Assembly (NCBI GenBank): GCA_013400975.1
Contig: WBMZ01000175.1
Location: 385,501 to 449,500 of the forward strand
Source: Atrichornis clamosus
Lineage: Eukaryota > Chordata > Aves > Passeriformes > Menuridae
Direction of reading: 5' to 3'
DNA: 64,000 bases
Below, in pieces: positions 34,561 through 46,320 of this stretch. Every line of letters begins with the position of its first letter. Within the stretch, counting starts at the first letter, position 1. Made by a program: the position numbers and the translations under genes. The notes below the pieces were generated by a model that was given only the letters and a program-made list of their open reading frames with translations, was not told where the DNA came from and did not search any database.

Positions 34561-37500
34561 AGAGAGGTGCATCCAGCTGGATGCTCCTAGTAGTTAATTT
34601 TTTCCACAAATGGGGAGGGAATTTTTCCCTTAAAAAGCTTTTTAGTGGGACTATTTCTCCCCTAGCCAACATCAGATTGACTTCTGCAGAGTCACTTTAG
34701 ATTTACAGTGATACAAAGGAGGTAAAACTCATCTCCCTATTATACAGCTGAGCAGGTCTGCTCAGGGAACTGCAAAGAAAGAGCAGGGGAAATATAAGAG
34801 GAAATTACAAATAATATTGATAAAAGCAGCAAGGAATAACCGTTCTTATCCAAGTGCGTGACAAAACGTCCTCTCAAAACAATTCCACTATTGTACGGTC
34901 TTTTCCTACAACAGCACTTATTCCATCTACTCCCACTCTTTTGGCAACCCTCAGGTGGCCAGTCTTGCTCAAGTCATTTTCTTATGGGGGTGGGTAGGAA
35001 TTGTAGCATTTTTAATATTTCCACAAGTTTCACACACGTAGTGAATACAGATTGATAACCCACAGAACCCTGGTCAGCTTTAACTGAAATGCAGCAATAC
35101 AGTAGCAAATTTATCTGGGATGTTTAGAAATGAAAAATGGGTCAGTCCACTTTTTAAAAGAAACCTTCTAACTGCCAAGAGAGCTTTTGGGATGCCAAGG
35201 ACTCACTGGTAGGAGTTTCCACAAACCTTGTTTTTGTCAGGCTTCTTGCGATAGGGCAACACAGTCAGGTGAAATTAAAATGGCCCCATGTTAGTCAGCT
35301 AAAAAGAGGGCCCAGCCTTCAACTGGTGCCCCCAGTAACCAGCCATGTGAAAGAGAACATACTGGATCTTGGCTGATTTCCTGCCAAGTTTTCCACACCT
35401 CACTTTGCTTTTTTGACTTTACATGCAGTATCATATTTAGCAGGACTAATGAGCCTGTATTCCTCTCATGGGCCCACCCCAGCGTGTGAGGGCTTGTTTT
35501 GTTCTTTTGCTGATGATCTCCCTTCCTCAAGAAATCAATGCTTGAAAAAGACACAGAATAAGGTCTTTGCAACACTATCATTCCAAGGTCTCTGGTCTAC
35601 CCTCACTTTTCAAGCACACAAGTGATTTTTGACCGGCCATTTCAGAGAAAATTCACAGCAAACTTCTTTCTGCCGGATTGCAAATGTTTCTGCTCCTGCT
35701 GCAAGGGCTCAGAGCACTTCTCACAGTTACACTTGATTGGGAAAACTGATAGAAGGAAACAGAAAGAGAAGAGAAGTAAAAGCAAAAGATCAGCAGAATT
35801 CATACAAGAAATTAATGCTCTGGTTTCTAAAGAAAAGGGTATGAACAAAAGCCATCCTTCACCAGTAAGGCATTTCAGCATCACCTGTGGGAGGTCTGCT
35901 GGAGAAAACTACAGGCTGGTTGGTCCCACCTTGACCTCTGCGAGGGTGATGGTTTCTGGCTTTTTTTGCTCCATTTTCAAACATCTGAAGGAAAAGAATG
36001 TGATTGGGAGGAGTTGGTATGGGTTTGTAGGGGAGTAGTCCTACACTCCTCCTCCTCAGAGCCCCTGGGGGCAAGTTTTAAGTGTCTGAGAACCCTTGGC
36101 AACATGAAGAATTTGGCAGAGACAAGTAATCAAAAGAGGAGAAGAGCTCCACTTTTTGAACAGCACAAAAATCAACAGAGATAATGACTGTACAGTTTTC
36201 TTCAGACATTAGTATTAATAAAATTCATTCTGAAAAGGCCAAGACATTAAGAGCTAAGCAGATGATGAGCTCCAATTGCAGCAATTACTTATTGACTATG
36301 TAATGTGCCCTGCTTTTTGCTAATGTCATCCTTGTCCTCTTCTCCTTCTCCTTTGCCCCTTCTCCAAACCTTAGCCAAGTCATTTCAGGCAATGCGCTAT
36401 GGAGTGACACCCCATGCATCCAGTGTTTTGTTTGCTGATTACAGTCTCTAAATTCCATTCTTAGAGTGATTTATTTAAATATTTTTACCCGCCTTGTTGA
36501 TTTTATGGGGCTATGTACAGAGTCTCTGGCCTCTATCCAGCTGTCTTCTCACAAAGCCTCTTGGGACACAGTTCTTATGAGCACTTTTTATGCCTTTTGA
36601 AGTAAAATGATCCAAGAGGTTCTGATATATAAACCATCATAAGGTCATGCCAGTTTATTTAATAGAAAGAAAAAAAAAACTCAGGAAGGAAAAGTTTAGG
36701 TAAGAAAGGAAAAAACCCATGTACACTCTCTATCTGCTAGGTCATGTGGTCTCAACAGATTTCTGATGCTGATTTCAGTGTTGAACCTTGCTGACCTTGT
36801 GGGGTGTTCCCACAAATGGTAGTGTGGAAGTTTGCTGAACCGTGTGAAGTTTCAAGTGCAGAAAGTTTGCTGCTAATTTCACTGAGTTTGAGAAATTACC
36901 AGAATATAGGTTTCATTCATTAAGAGTTGCTTTTTTATGCAGATGACAAAGAGAAATTGCAGCCAGTGGTGTCTTTGCTGAAAAGACTCCATTAGACTGC
37001 CATTAGTTGCTAATAATATATCATAATTATTTGTATAGGGTTAAGCTTGTCTCTTTTCTCATCCACCTGCCTTGCAGAGATAACCTCCAAGAATACCCTG
37101 AAGGACTGTCAGGCTCCAACTCGAAAGCTTTTCCTTGGCTAAATTTTCTAAACAATTCATTACCTATGAAAGATTGGTGAGAATACAGAGATATGGCCCT
37201 TTCTCTTTCCAATTTACATTCTCGTATAACTCCACTCAATGCCCAGTCAGACTCTGGAATAATTTGATTTTTCTTCCATTATTACTATGCAAAGATATTC
37301 TGTATATTAGTGAAAAATCCATTCATTCCTCAGAACACATTTCATTTGCCCTTAACTACACAAACACTTGACTGTAGTTAAAGAATTGCTAAGCAGAGGT
37401 GTCACATATCTTATTTAAAATACCCATTTTATTTATGGTGTGTGGCGTGGTTTTCAAAAGGTTGGGCATTAGTAGTGCATATTTCTACTTGAAAATGAAG

Positions 37501-38554
37501 AATAAGTTCACTGCTAAGACTCATGCTTGGAAATACTAAATGTTGATACTTAATTTTCTTCATATAAGCTTAGCCTGGAAGTGAAATTTATCAGTGAATC
37601 TGTCAGGTCTGCTGACAGCATCTGCTGGCTGACCTTTATGCAAATGTGCTAGATTATTTTAATTGTAGAGCTGAGCACCACTGATGGATAAATATGAACA
37701 GCAGGGCAGCTGACTTGACTGAGTCTCACCAAGAGGGTTGTTCTGTTGTTCTGCTTAAAACCCTGCTTCTGTAGGCTGAGTCCTGCTATGCACTGGACTC
37801 CTCTGATCCTGGAGCTGGCTCCAACCTCCTGAGGAGAGGAGCAGGCAAGTGGTCTATCCCCCGGGACAGGCACAGGTGGCTTGATCTGGAAGCACTGGTG
37901 AGGTTCTACAGCTTAGACCTGAGCGTGAGATGAACCAAACCCCACGAACCTTCCAGCAGAGAGAGTCTGGCACCAGGCACCCACTGCCAGCCCGAGAGCA
38001 GGGCTGGCTCAGGCCACGCTAACCAGCACTGCCGCTTGCACAGGAAGGTCAGTGGCTTTTCCTGTCACTATGAAATGATGTCTTTACACAGCGTGAAATG
38101 CTAAATACTCATTTTCTCAAACTGAATTAACATAATTTAACTGAGGGCCATGTATCTGCTTTCTGGACTTTGTTTCATTGCAGGAGCTTTAAATGGTGAC
38201 GTGACCTCACCAGCACATTTGAATCCGTACTGCAGAGACCCTCTGAACAAAAGCCAAGATTAATTATAATATGAAAATTTCCACAAGGAGAGTGAATCAG
38301 ACTTCCTTGTATGAAACCAGAAGATGCTGCAGTGCTCTGCAGAGAACGTTGCACACGTAACCAACAATAACAAAACCCAAACTTGGGCAAATGCCAGTAT
38401 TGTCTGGGAAGTGCTTCCCAGGAAATAAAAAAAAAGGTGAGATAGGAGGGTTTTTTTCATATTCTATTTGAGTAATGCTAAATTTGCAGAGATGAAATTT
38501 GGAAGGAGACAAAACCTCTCTAGTATACTAACATTTAATTTCAGGAAAAAAACA
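34561..38554. other. non-coding stretch, nothing recognised
   Basis: Mixed to AT-rich. A purine-rich tract lies at 35750-35786, a pyrimidine-rich tract at 36336-36364 and a short A-run at 36669-36679. The longest frame is 138 codons (35622-36038, +) and resembles nothing known. The interval 36230-36500 is AT-rich and ordered, but no claim is made for it. Confidence 0.5.
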
Positions 38555-38692
38555 GGAAGATGTCTCCATTTGCGGAATCAGTCGAAATCCAACTGGACAC
38601 GGGCAGCCTACTCTAGATGACCCTGTTTGAGCAGGGAGGATGGAATAGATCATCTCCAGAGGTCCCTTCCAACCTAAATGACTTTGTGACAC
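38555..38692 (+). mobile_element. CR1 LINE 3'-end fragment
   Basis: GATGTCTCCATTTGCGGAAT, then CAACTGGACACGGGCAGCC (38590-38608), lead into CTCTAGATGACCCTGTTTGA (38611-38630) and GCAGGGAGGATGGAATAGAT. The block CTCCAGAGGTCCCTTCCAAC (38653-38672) follows, and then an eroded GACTTTGTGACAC tail. This is the order of the avian CR1 3' end on the plus strand. The copy is strongly 5'-truncated. Confidence 0.88.
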
Positions 38693-38930
38693 TAAAAGTA
38701 ACAGAATAGGTTTTTTCTTCATGTTCTCAAAGAGTTTCAGTATTTTTGCCTTAAGCAGGAGGGGAGTGTTCTCGTCCAAACTCAACAGTTCTAGTTTAGA
38801 AGTGCTAAAATACTTTTACAAGTTTTAAACTGTTTTGAGTTGGCATTTCAGAATGACACAGGAAGTATAATTTTTTTAAGAGAGAAAGAGGAATAAAGCC
38901 TAAGCAACACACAAAAGAGATCACAGAATC

Positions 38931-39140
38931 ATAGAATAGCCTCATAGAATCATTAAGCTTGGAAACGACCTCTAAAATCCTTGAGTCCAACCACTTCCCC
39001 AGCACCACAGTGTTCACCACTAAACCATATCCCCAAGTGCCACATGCACATATTTTTTGAATACTTGCAGGGATGGTGATACCACCACTTCCCTGGACAG
39101 CCTGTTCCAATGATCTTTCAGTTTGAGCCGAAAAGAAAAA
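38931..39140 (-). mobile_element. CR1 LINE 3'-end fragment
   Basis: The left end carries tail octamers in reverse (TCACAGAATCATAGAATAGC, then TCATAGAATCATTAAGCTTGG). GACCTCTAAAATCC, GAGTCCAACC, AACCATATCCCCAAGTGCCAC and GGGATGGTGATACCACCACT follow. Last come TCCCTGGACAGCCTGTTCCA and the TTTCAGTTTGAGCC end. It is the best-preserved CR1 in the window and lies on the minus strand. Its 3' tail faces that of the plus-strand fragment ending about 240 bp to the left. Confidence 0.93.
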
Positions 39141-42018
39141 GGGTTTTTTTGCCAAGATGAGTTGATTTTTACTATTATTTTTAGGTTTAGCCCTTGAAAC
39201 AAGATAAGAAAAATTTCCATCTCAGCTTCTAAACACAGTTACATTAAGATTCTTGATCTCTAGTATAAGTTGTATGCCAAAAAAAAACCCCAAGCCACAG
39301 GAACATTGTTCTGGATTTTGGGTGCTTTCAAATACCAGAGCTGCCCCAAAAGTATTTTATTCCAAGCAACATGAGACATAAACAACCTTAATTTAATATT
39401 TCAAATTGTGAAAATGAAGTATCAAATTTCCATCTCATATTTTTTGCTTGCATTTGTCCAAACAAATCAGCATGTTTCAGGAACATTTCCACTTTCTTTC
39501 ATCTACCTGGTTATTCCAGAAGAATTAACATGTACTATTTCCTTTTCTTTATCCAACCACTTGAATAACATCTGCCCTCTCCGTCAGCTTCCTAAAATAA
39601 CTACCTTTGGCATGTTGGAAAAGATTTTTCATTCTCTGGTGCAAAACAGCAGTCAAGTAATGAACTGAGGGCTCAGCCCAGCAAATATTTAATTTGGCAA
39701 GTGCTAAGTTTTAACTTGTGATATCTCATCTTTGCATTCAAATGTCTAAAACAGGTGATACATGCATGATGCAAAAAGCTAGAAGCAAACACCACAGCAT
39801 TTAGAAAATAGCTGCAGGGTTTTTTGCTATGGAAATTATTTCTGCTTAAAACATCAACCCAGAGTAATTGTATATTTTGTTTAGAGTGACAGCTGAATTT
39901 TTCATGTATTTGCTGTCTTTTGATGGCAGATAAGTGGGAAGGAAAATGCACTCTCTGAAGGCTTTTATCAGAGAAAATCACAGTCAGAAAATTACACCAT
40001 GTAGCACAGCAATATTTCCATACTTTACTGCACTTACAGAGAGAAAACTGTTATTAAGGCTAACAGGGTGTCATATAAAAAGAGATGTTTCTCTTCACAG
40101 ATCCTTTATTTGGTCAGAATTTTCCCCCTGCAGTTGCAGGGGTTGGGAGGCCATTGCAGCAGAATTTAGAGCATTAGACTTTTCAGTGAAGTGCAGCTAA
40201 TATCTTAACTAGGGGATCCAGCAAAATTCCTGCTGGCTCTGTAGCCTGTGATAAAACCCAGGATGAAACAGACCCACCCTGGGGGATCTGTTCACCTGTC
40301 TTGCACTAAAACAGAAGGGCCAGTGTCTTGAACGAAGGAGAGAGCAGAAATCCACCCCGAAAGCCTTGCCTTGCTGCACAGACCTGCGTTGTTCCCAGAA
40401 GATGAGGATCGCTCCCCTGGTGCCCTTCACGCCTGGTTTGTTGGGCAGACATTTCAGAGAGCATCAGTAAAGGCAGCTGAGCAACTGCCTCCTCCTGGAA
40501 AAAGCTCCAGGAGAGCTGTTTGTTTTGGAGTTCTCTGAAGGGCTTCAGTCCCCTTGAAAGGGAAAGAGCTTGTAAAGGACCAAACTGGAGGAAAACAGGG
40601 CGGGCTCCAGCTAAGGAGCCCTGTGTCTGCTCCTGCTGCTGCACTGACTCACATTTACTGCATCTACAAATGCCCTAATTGCCTTCTGCTAAGCATGAGC
40701 CCTGACTCATAGTAGGAGCTGCTATTTCTTCTGTTAGGGACGAAATTCCCAATGGACAAACCCCTGCAGATTCACAAGAATCATCACAGCAGCTGTAAAA
40801 CCGCTTCATCTCCCTATGACTCAATCACGCTGCTAATATTTCAATTATTTGCAGGTTTTGTAAACAAAGCTATTCTGGGCTGCTTTGGAAGCGCCAATCT
40901 CCTCCTCCAAAGGCCAGCAGTTAGTCATGGCTTCATTCATCACAAGCCCCTTTATCTCGGGAAGCGACTCACCTCACCATTGTTCTCAGGGGTGCTGCAG
41001 CTGCTCCTCCACATTCCCCTCGCATGCAGGAGCACAACATCTCCCCAAACCCAGCACACAGGATCCAGTCCCCAGTGCCATTCTGTTTGCTCTCTCCGTG
41101 GATTATTGCAAAAATAAAAGCAGCAGCTGCCTGAAACAGATTTCTCCTCAGCAGAGGAGTGAAAAATATCCAAGCCTTCTCTGCCATCTTAACTTGGCAA
41201 GTGACAAGAAAATCTGCACCCAGTTTGTTCCAATAAGGCAATTTGAAATTTTAAAAAATTCTCAAACACTGCTTCTGACCCAGAACAGTATTGGCACAAA
41301 TATAGGTGCACCTTCATCCCACTGGCAGAGAAACATTAAGTGTAAAAATGAAGAAAAAATTATCTCTTTTCCCTGACTTTTCCAAATAGCTTGAAGCTGC
41401 AAGCAGGGCCCTAAGGTAACGTTGCAAATTAATTCCCAATGCAAACCAACCACTTTGCAGGCACAGAACAAGATCTCAGGCTCCACAGAAGACCAGGGAG
41501 GTTGCCTGGCTTGTGCTAGGGACAGTTTGTTTTCATTAGGAAGAACTTCCTTGAGGAATGTTATACAGATGCTCTCCCAGACCTGAAGAAGGCAAAGTGA
41601 AACTGCCATTAATTAAGTCACACAACTCAATATATGCAAGTAAAACATCTCAAGTTGTTGCTTGGGTGTCCCAGTCACGAGACCCTTTGAACATCCATCC
41701 TTCTGATGAACCCTCCTCATGGTGGAGTAATTGTTTTTGTTCTCCATACAGATAACTATTTGCTTTTGTCTTTCATATTATGGATTTCCTCTTTTAACTA
41801 CATAAACCCCACTCAGTATTCAGAAATATCAAGCACAGATAATTGAAACAACTTTTTTTTCTTGTCCTGCCAATACCCAACTCTTCATCCACTACTTCAG
41901 CAAGAGTTGTTTTTATCTTTATTTAGGATACTTCAGCATTCTGTTAGGAATGGATAGAAATGCTGCAGATTTCATTTTCTCCTTAGCAATTGATCAGGTA
42001 GAATGGAACTAGCACTCT

Positions 42019-42035
42019 AAAAAAAAAAAAAAAAA
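42019..42035. repeat. poly(A) tract, 17 bp
   Basis: Seventeen uninterrupted A, followed by GAAAA. It is the longest homopolymer in the window. No retroposed body is recognisable to its left. Confidence 0.92.
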
Positions 42036-42759
42036 GAAAACAATATTCTTGTAAAAGCTGTGGGTTGTTCCACAAGTAGAATTTAGTTGTAATTGGGTGG
42101 TAATAAGGAGAGAATGGGTCTCAATGGACAAAACTGTCTGAGATTCCACTGTGCAAGATAGTAACCAAAATCACACATTCTTGGCACACAAAATAGAGGA
42201 CAGTCAATGTCTCTTACAAAATCAAGATCGTTCTCCTTTACATTTTTCTTCTTTTTCCTTGTAGGAAATTCATTGTTTCTAGTTCTTTCACAAATGAAGA
42301 AACACAAGTATTGAGTAGGACCCGAAGAAGAAGGAGGAAGATGATACATGAATAAATACTGCAAGTGGCCAAAGGCCATCTCTGTAGAGCCCATCTACAC
42401 CACCACTGAGATACTGGGAAAGCCCACAGGCTGACACGGATGCGAGCAGTTTTCCTACGTTTCACAGGTTATTTAGTTGCTGTTTCTTTACAAGAATAGA
42501 TCCAGGAGAGTTATATGGCCAGTGTATTTCATTCTGGACTTTAGCAGATAACAGACCTGTTTATCTTTCCCAAAAAAATACTTATTTCCTTCACCTTTGC
42601 TTGGAAGATATCACCTTTTCAAAGGATAACTACAGAATAATAGAGTATAAGAATGTAAGTGATATTACACGGGTTTTCAGAAGAGAAAGATTGAAAAGAC
42701 TTGCAGATCACATAGTTCATTTCCCTGAGAATTAAAGATCAAGAGGTTTTTTTAACATT

Positions 42760-42774
42760 TTAACATCATGTTAA
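42760..42774. repeat. 15-bp palindrome TTAACAT-C-ATGTTAA
   Basis: A perfect 7-bp inverted repeat around one base, seen directly. The left arm is preceded by a second TTTTAACA word. Confidence 0.7.
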
Positions 42775-44689
42775 GCCAGCATTATGTGAAAAAATTATCT
42801 GAACATTCTCAGATTTAAAAAGTAAACAAAACACACTTTCCATCATATCATTTAATACCTGATCACAGAACTTCAAGTATTGCTACCAGAAGTGCCATTT
42901 CTCCATATTTATGGGTTTTTACATAGTTCCATAGAAAAATTTAAAAGTTTACCTGCAGAGTGGGATATCAGCATTGCTATGTCCAAGCCCAACTCTGTGT
43001 ACCTGTGTGTGAAGGTAGGGAAACAAATTAGAGGCATTTACCACTTGGTTTTCTGACTATAAGGAGGTGATGTGGAGGATCTTCTAGATGAGCAAAATGT
43101 TCTTGCACAAAACACACTCTCACAGTATAAATAACTTCGAAATTAACAAATAATTTCCTTCAAACTGAGAAGTGCTTTGAAATAAAGGCAGTATAATTTC
43201 TCATGCCTATCGTAGTTCACGAACACCGGGAGACACTGAGATCACTGAGATGAAACTTCTTTCATTTCGCAGAAGAAAATGCTACTCTGGAAGCAATCAG
43301 TGGTCAGCAGAACATAATAGCAGCTGACATTTCAGGTCAATATGAAAGCAATTTGGAGCCAGGCAGTTTGGAAGTGCTCCAGTTTGTCACTTCATTGCTA
43401 ACGAAGACAGTGTTGCAACATGTTTTGTTTAATATAAAAACTAAGATGGAATCACGGGAGAATTATTTCCCTCTCAACTTCACCCCCCGCTCCAATCCTC
43501 TTTCCAAATGCAATTGTTCTCTTTTTAAAAAGCTCATTTGTTCTTATTGTTTTCGCATCAAGTTGGCAGCTCACCCATCTGTCTCCCACTGCGCTTAAAA
43601 AGATGTCACGATCCTGCAGTCCCAAACACAGTCCTGATGTTTCCACTGAACTAAAACACATCTGCAATGGCAGCTTTCACTTAGGAGTGAAGTTATTTTT
43701 GAAACACCGACAACCTCACTGGTCAGGTTTCAGATGGATTCATCAAAAAGAAAAACAAAATCAAAAAAAATTCCAAAATCAGTGCTACCTCATCCAAGGT
43801 ACCAGGATGTTCATTGGTTATGATATTGAACAAAGTTTGTTTAAAGAGTTCCAAGCTTCATCATGCATGTTGTTTGGGAGCAATACCACACAAATGTTGT
43901 TGGGAAGATGAGTCTATCTTTAATGCTACCCCAGAAAATTACTACTTGTTCCATGTCAACTGGGAAAGAGACAGAAAGTGAGCAGGTAACCAAACCAGTG
44001 TGTTAGAGAAAGCCATTTTCAGGGTTTCAAACAGAATTCTTGCAAGTCACTGAAGGCTGACCCACAGTTTTGCAGCTTCCACTTCCTCATGGCCAAAATC
44101 AAACCACATGTGCCTTTACTTGCCTAATAGCAGTGAAATCTAATGGAGAGAGTCAGAAATGTAATACCTCATCAGTCCAAGTCTCCTCATATCCTCTGCT
44201 GCATCAGGTTTTGGCTGCCTTGTTGAAGGCAGCAAGGTCTTCAAAGCTGGGATTGGCTCTGCTGAAACTCAGTCTGTTCCAGAGAAACAACTCTGTTTTC
44301 AGATGAGACCTCAAGTGCAGAAGTAATGTAAACACTAAGCTTTCAGAACTGGCACAACTTCCACCACAGTTTCTGGCCCTAAATATGTGCACCCTGGTTC
44401 TATCAGTGGATTCCATCACCACAGTTTGGGATTCAGCAAAGAGGCCCCAAGACTCCTCAGCCTTGTCGAAAACAGAGACTGAGTCACTTTTCTCGCTCTT
44501 AAACGTCTTCCCTGTGAATCAAGTGAGAGGCAGAGTAGACACACTCTTGCCCTGTGTGTTTTATGGAATAAACAAGTTTGACAGCTGAGCATTTTTGGCA
44601 AGAGTTGCAAAAAAACTTGAATTTTTTTAAAGAGGCTTAAAGGAGACAAACAGCCAGGCTACTCTTCTCAGAGGGACAGAACCCTGAGG

Positions 44690-44850
44690 AGACCATTTTC
44701 TTTTTCTTTTTGCATTAATGAATAATTTGTCACTTTAGGAGGCCAAACGTAATTGTTCAAACTGCTATGCTGAGACTAATTGCCCCGTCATTTACAATTA
44801 GAGGTGTTAATGTGGTCATTAAGATGTTACAAATGGCTCCTGAACACCCT
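44690..44850. promoter_or_regulatory. possible conserved non-coding element
   Basis: TTTGCATTAATGAATAATTTG, CAAACGTAATTGTTCAAAC, GAGACTAATTGCCC, TTTACAATTAGAGG and GTCATTAAGATG follow one another within about 130 bp. This is a dense series of octamer- and homeodomain-type sites in non-repetitive DNA. It is inferred from texture only. Confidence 0.25.
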
Positions 44851-45889
44851 CTCAGGTCACCACGACAGTACAGAGCACCCCGGCAGAGTAGCAGAAGAAG
44901 CTAGAGGTTGGGGGCCTCAGCAGATCATGGTGCTATGAGAAACCTGACAGGCAAGAACATGCCACAGCCTTCATCCCTGCCAAGCCCTTCCTGGCTGGTC
45001 AGCAGCAAAAACCAGCCCAGTTCACAGAGGACTGGGCACCTCTGCAGAGCCTGCCTTGACACCATTGACTGCCTCACTTCCAGAGGCCGCAACTCCAGCA
45101 GCCCAGCAAGGCACGTGGTGCCACAGGCTGCTGGCAGCAATTAGCCATCAGAATTAGACTGAGAGTTCACTTATAAGCTTTTGAAACAGAAAGACCATCT
45201 TGTAATTAATTTATTCTGTCCACAAAGCAGCTGACACACAAGAGAAGGGACTGTGAAGCTTTTATTCCACAGCTCAAGAGTGCAAGTGCACTCACTCACT
45301 CAGAAGACTTCCCTCTGTTAACTGAGCTGTTAAAACTTGGTGGGTGTCAGGTTGCTGAGTGCAGCTTGTGGACTTGTGTGCCATATTAGCTGGAAGAGGC
45401 TGCATTTGCAAGGAAGACTCCAGTCTCCAGCTATATTCTGCTTTAAGATGATCTGCAGTCATTCTTTCTTTGTCAAGAGATCAATTTTAAAAGAGGCATG
45501 AAAAATACTCCTCTCTAAAAATAAACCAATTCCTGTGAAAAGGCTTGGCATTTCCCTGTCAGGTTTCAGCAACTGGGAGAGAGAATAGTCTGTCTGGTGT
45601 TGGCTTCCAGCCACAAGGAAGTTCATATCTAATATAATCAAGCCACATTAGAAAAAACTGAGCATATAAGAAGCCAAGTGCAACTCAAACCACAAAGCCT
45701 CCATTGAAAATGTGTTTTGACTTCAGAAGGCGGAGAGGAAAAAAGAAGAGAGGATTAGAGATTCAGGGCCCAATGCTCCTCTCAATTGCCCCAGATTTGC
45801 ACCCATTATACTCCAGCAGAGTTGATCCAAATTCCGTTTTGCTGTGAGAAAGGCAAGTGCTTAACTTACATCAGCTGCAAAAACATTTC
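44851..45889. other. non-coding stretch, nothing recognised
   Basis: A moderately GC-rich patch at 44860-45140 carries short frames on both strands (71 and 78 codons). The rest is mixed. No element was recognised. Confidence 0.5.
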
Positions 45890-46320
45890 CGATTTCTTAT
45901 CTCTTTCGTAATTGCCATTCAGGGGACAGTGTGATGTGTGTCACGTCCAGCCTTTACCCATTTATTCTGAAGGTTAAAAATGTCACAACGGGTGTGGGGT
46001 AACCAGCATTTTTAAAAATATATTTGTAGATACAGAAGTCTGTTATTGCAAGTCCAATGAGAAAATAATGCTCTCTTTGTACTTGTTTTCTCTTGACAGA
46101 CAGCTTAAATTAGGTTGCTGAATAACTTGGTACATGGTACAACAGTAAACCTGTCACAAAAGCATGTTAATCAAAGCACAACTGATACTTGACGTCCCCC
46201 GGTGAAAGGCATTTTTACAGTGTTTCATTAAAATTGAAAGGAGGATTAAGAGGCCTATTTCTTGATTAATGTCTCTCTCTGACTGGGAGATGTAATCCTA
46301 TCTATAACCTCAAATTACTG
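45890..46320. promoter_or_regulatory. possible conserved non-coding element
   Basis: The sequence is non-repetitive. It carries TTTCGTAATTGCC, GTCACAACGGGTG, GACAGACAGCTTAAATTAGG, ATGTTAATCAAAGC, CTTGACGTCCCC and CTTGATTAATGTC. The mix of AT-rich homeodomain/TCF-like words with retained CpGs is suggestive of a conserved element, but this is unproven. Confidence 0.22.

Larger units (their letters stand above)
39141..44689. other. non-coding stretch with simple repeats
   Basis: No gene was recognised. A 163-codon plus-strand frame (40885-41376) overlaps 121-, 90- and 73-codon frames and resembles nothing known. The phrase TTCATTAGGAAGAACTTCC near 41533 faintly recalls a CR1 block but stands alone. 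A poly(A) tract (42019-42035), an A-rich tract (43744-43771) and a small palindrome (42760-42774) are present. Confidence 0.5.

Noticed and set aside
40885..41376. 163-codon plus-strand open frame
   Set aside because: No familiar domain, no splice or promoter context, and frames are also open on the other strand, which suggests chance.
41525..41600. TTCATTAGGAAGAACTTCC, resembling a CR1 internal block
   Set aside because: The neighbouring CR1 blocks are absent on both sides.
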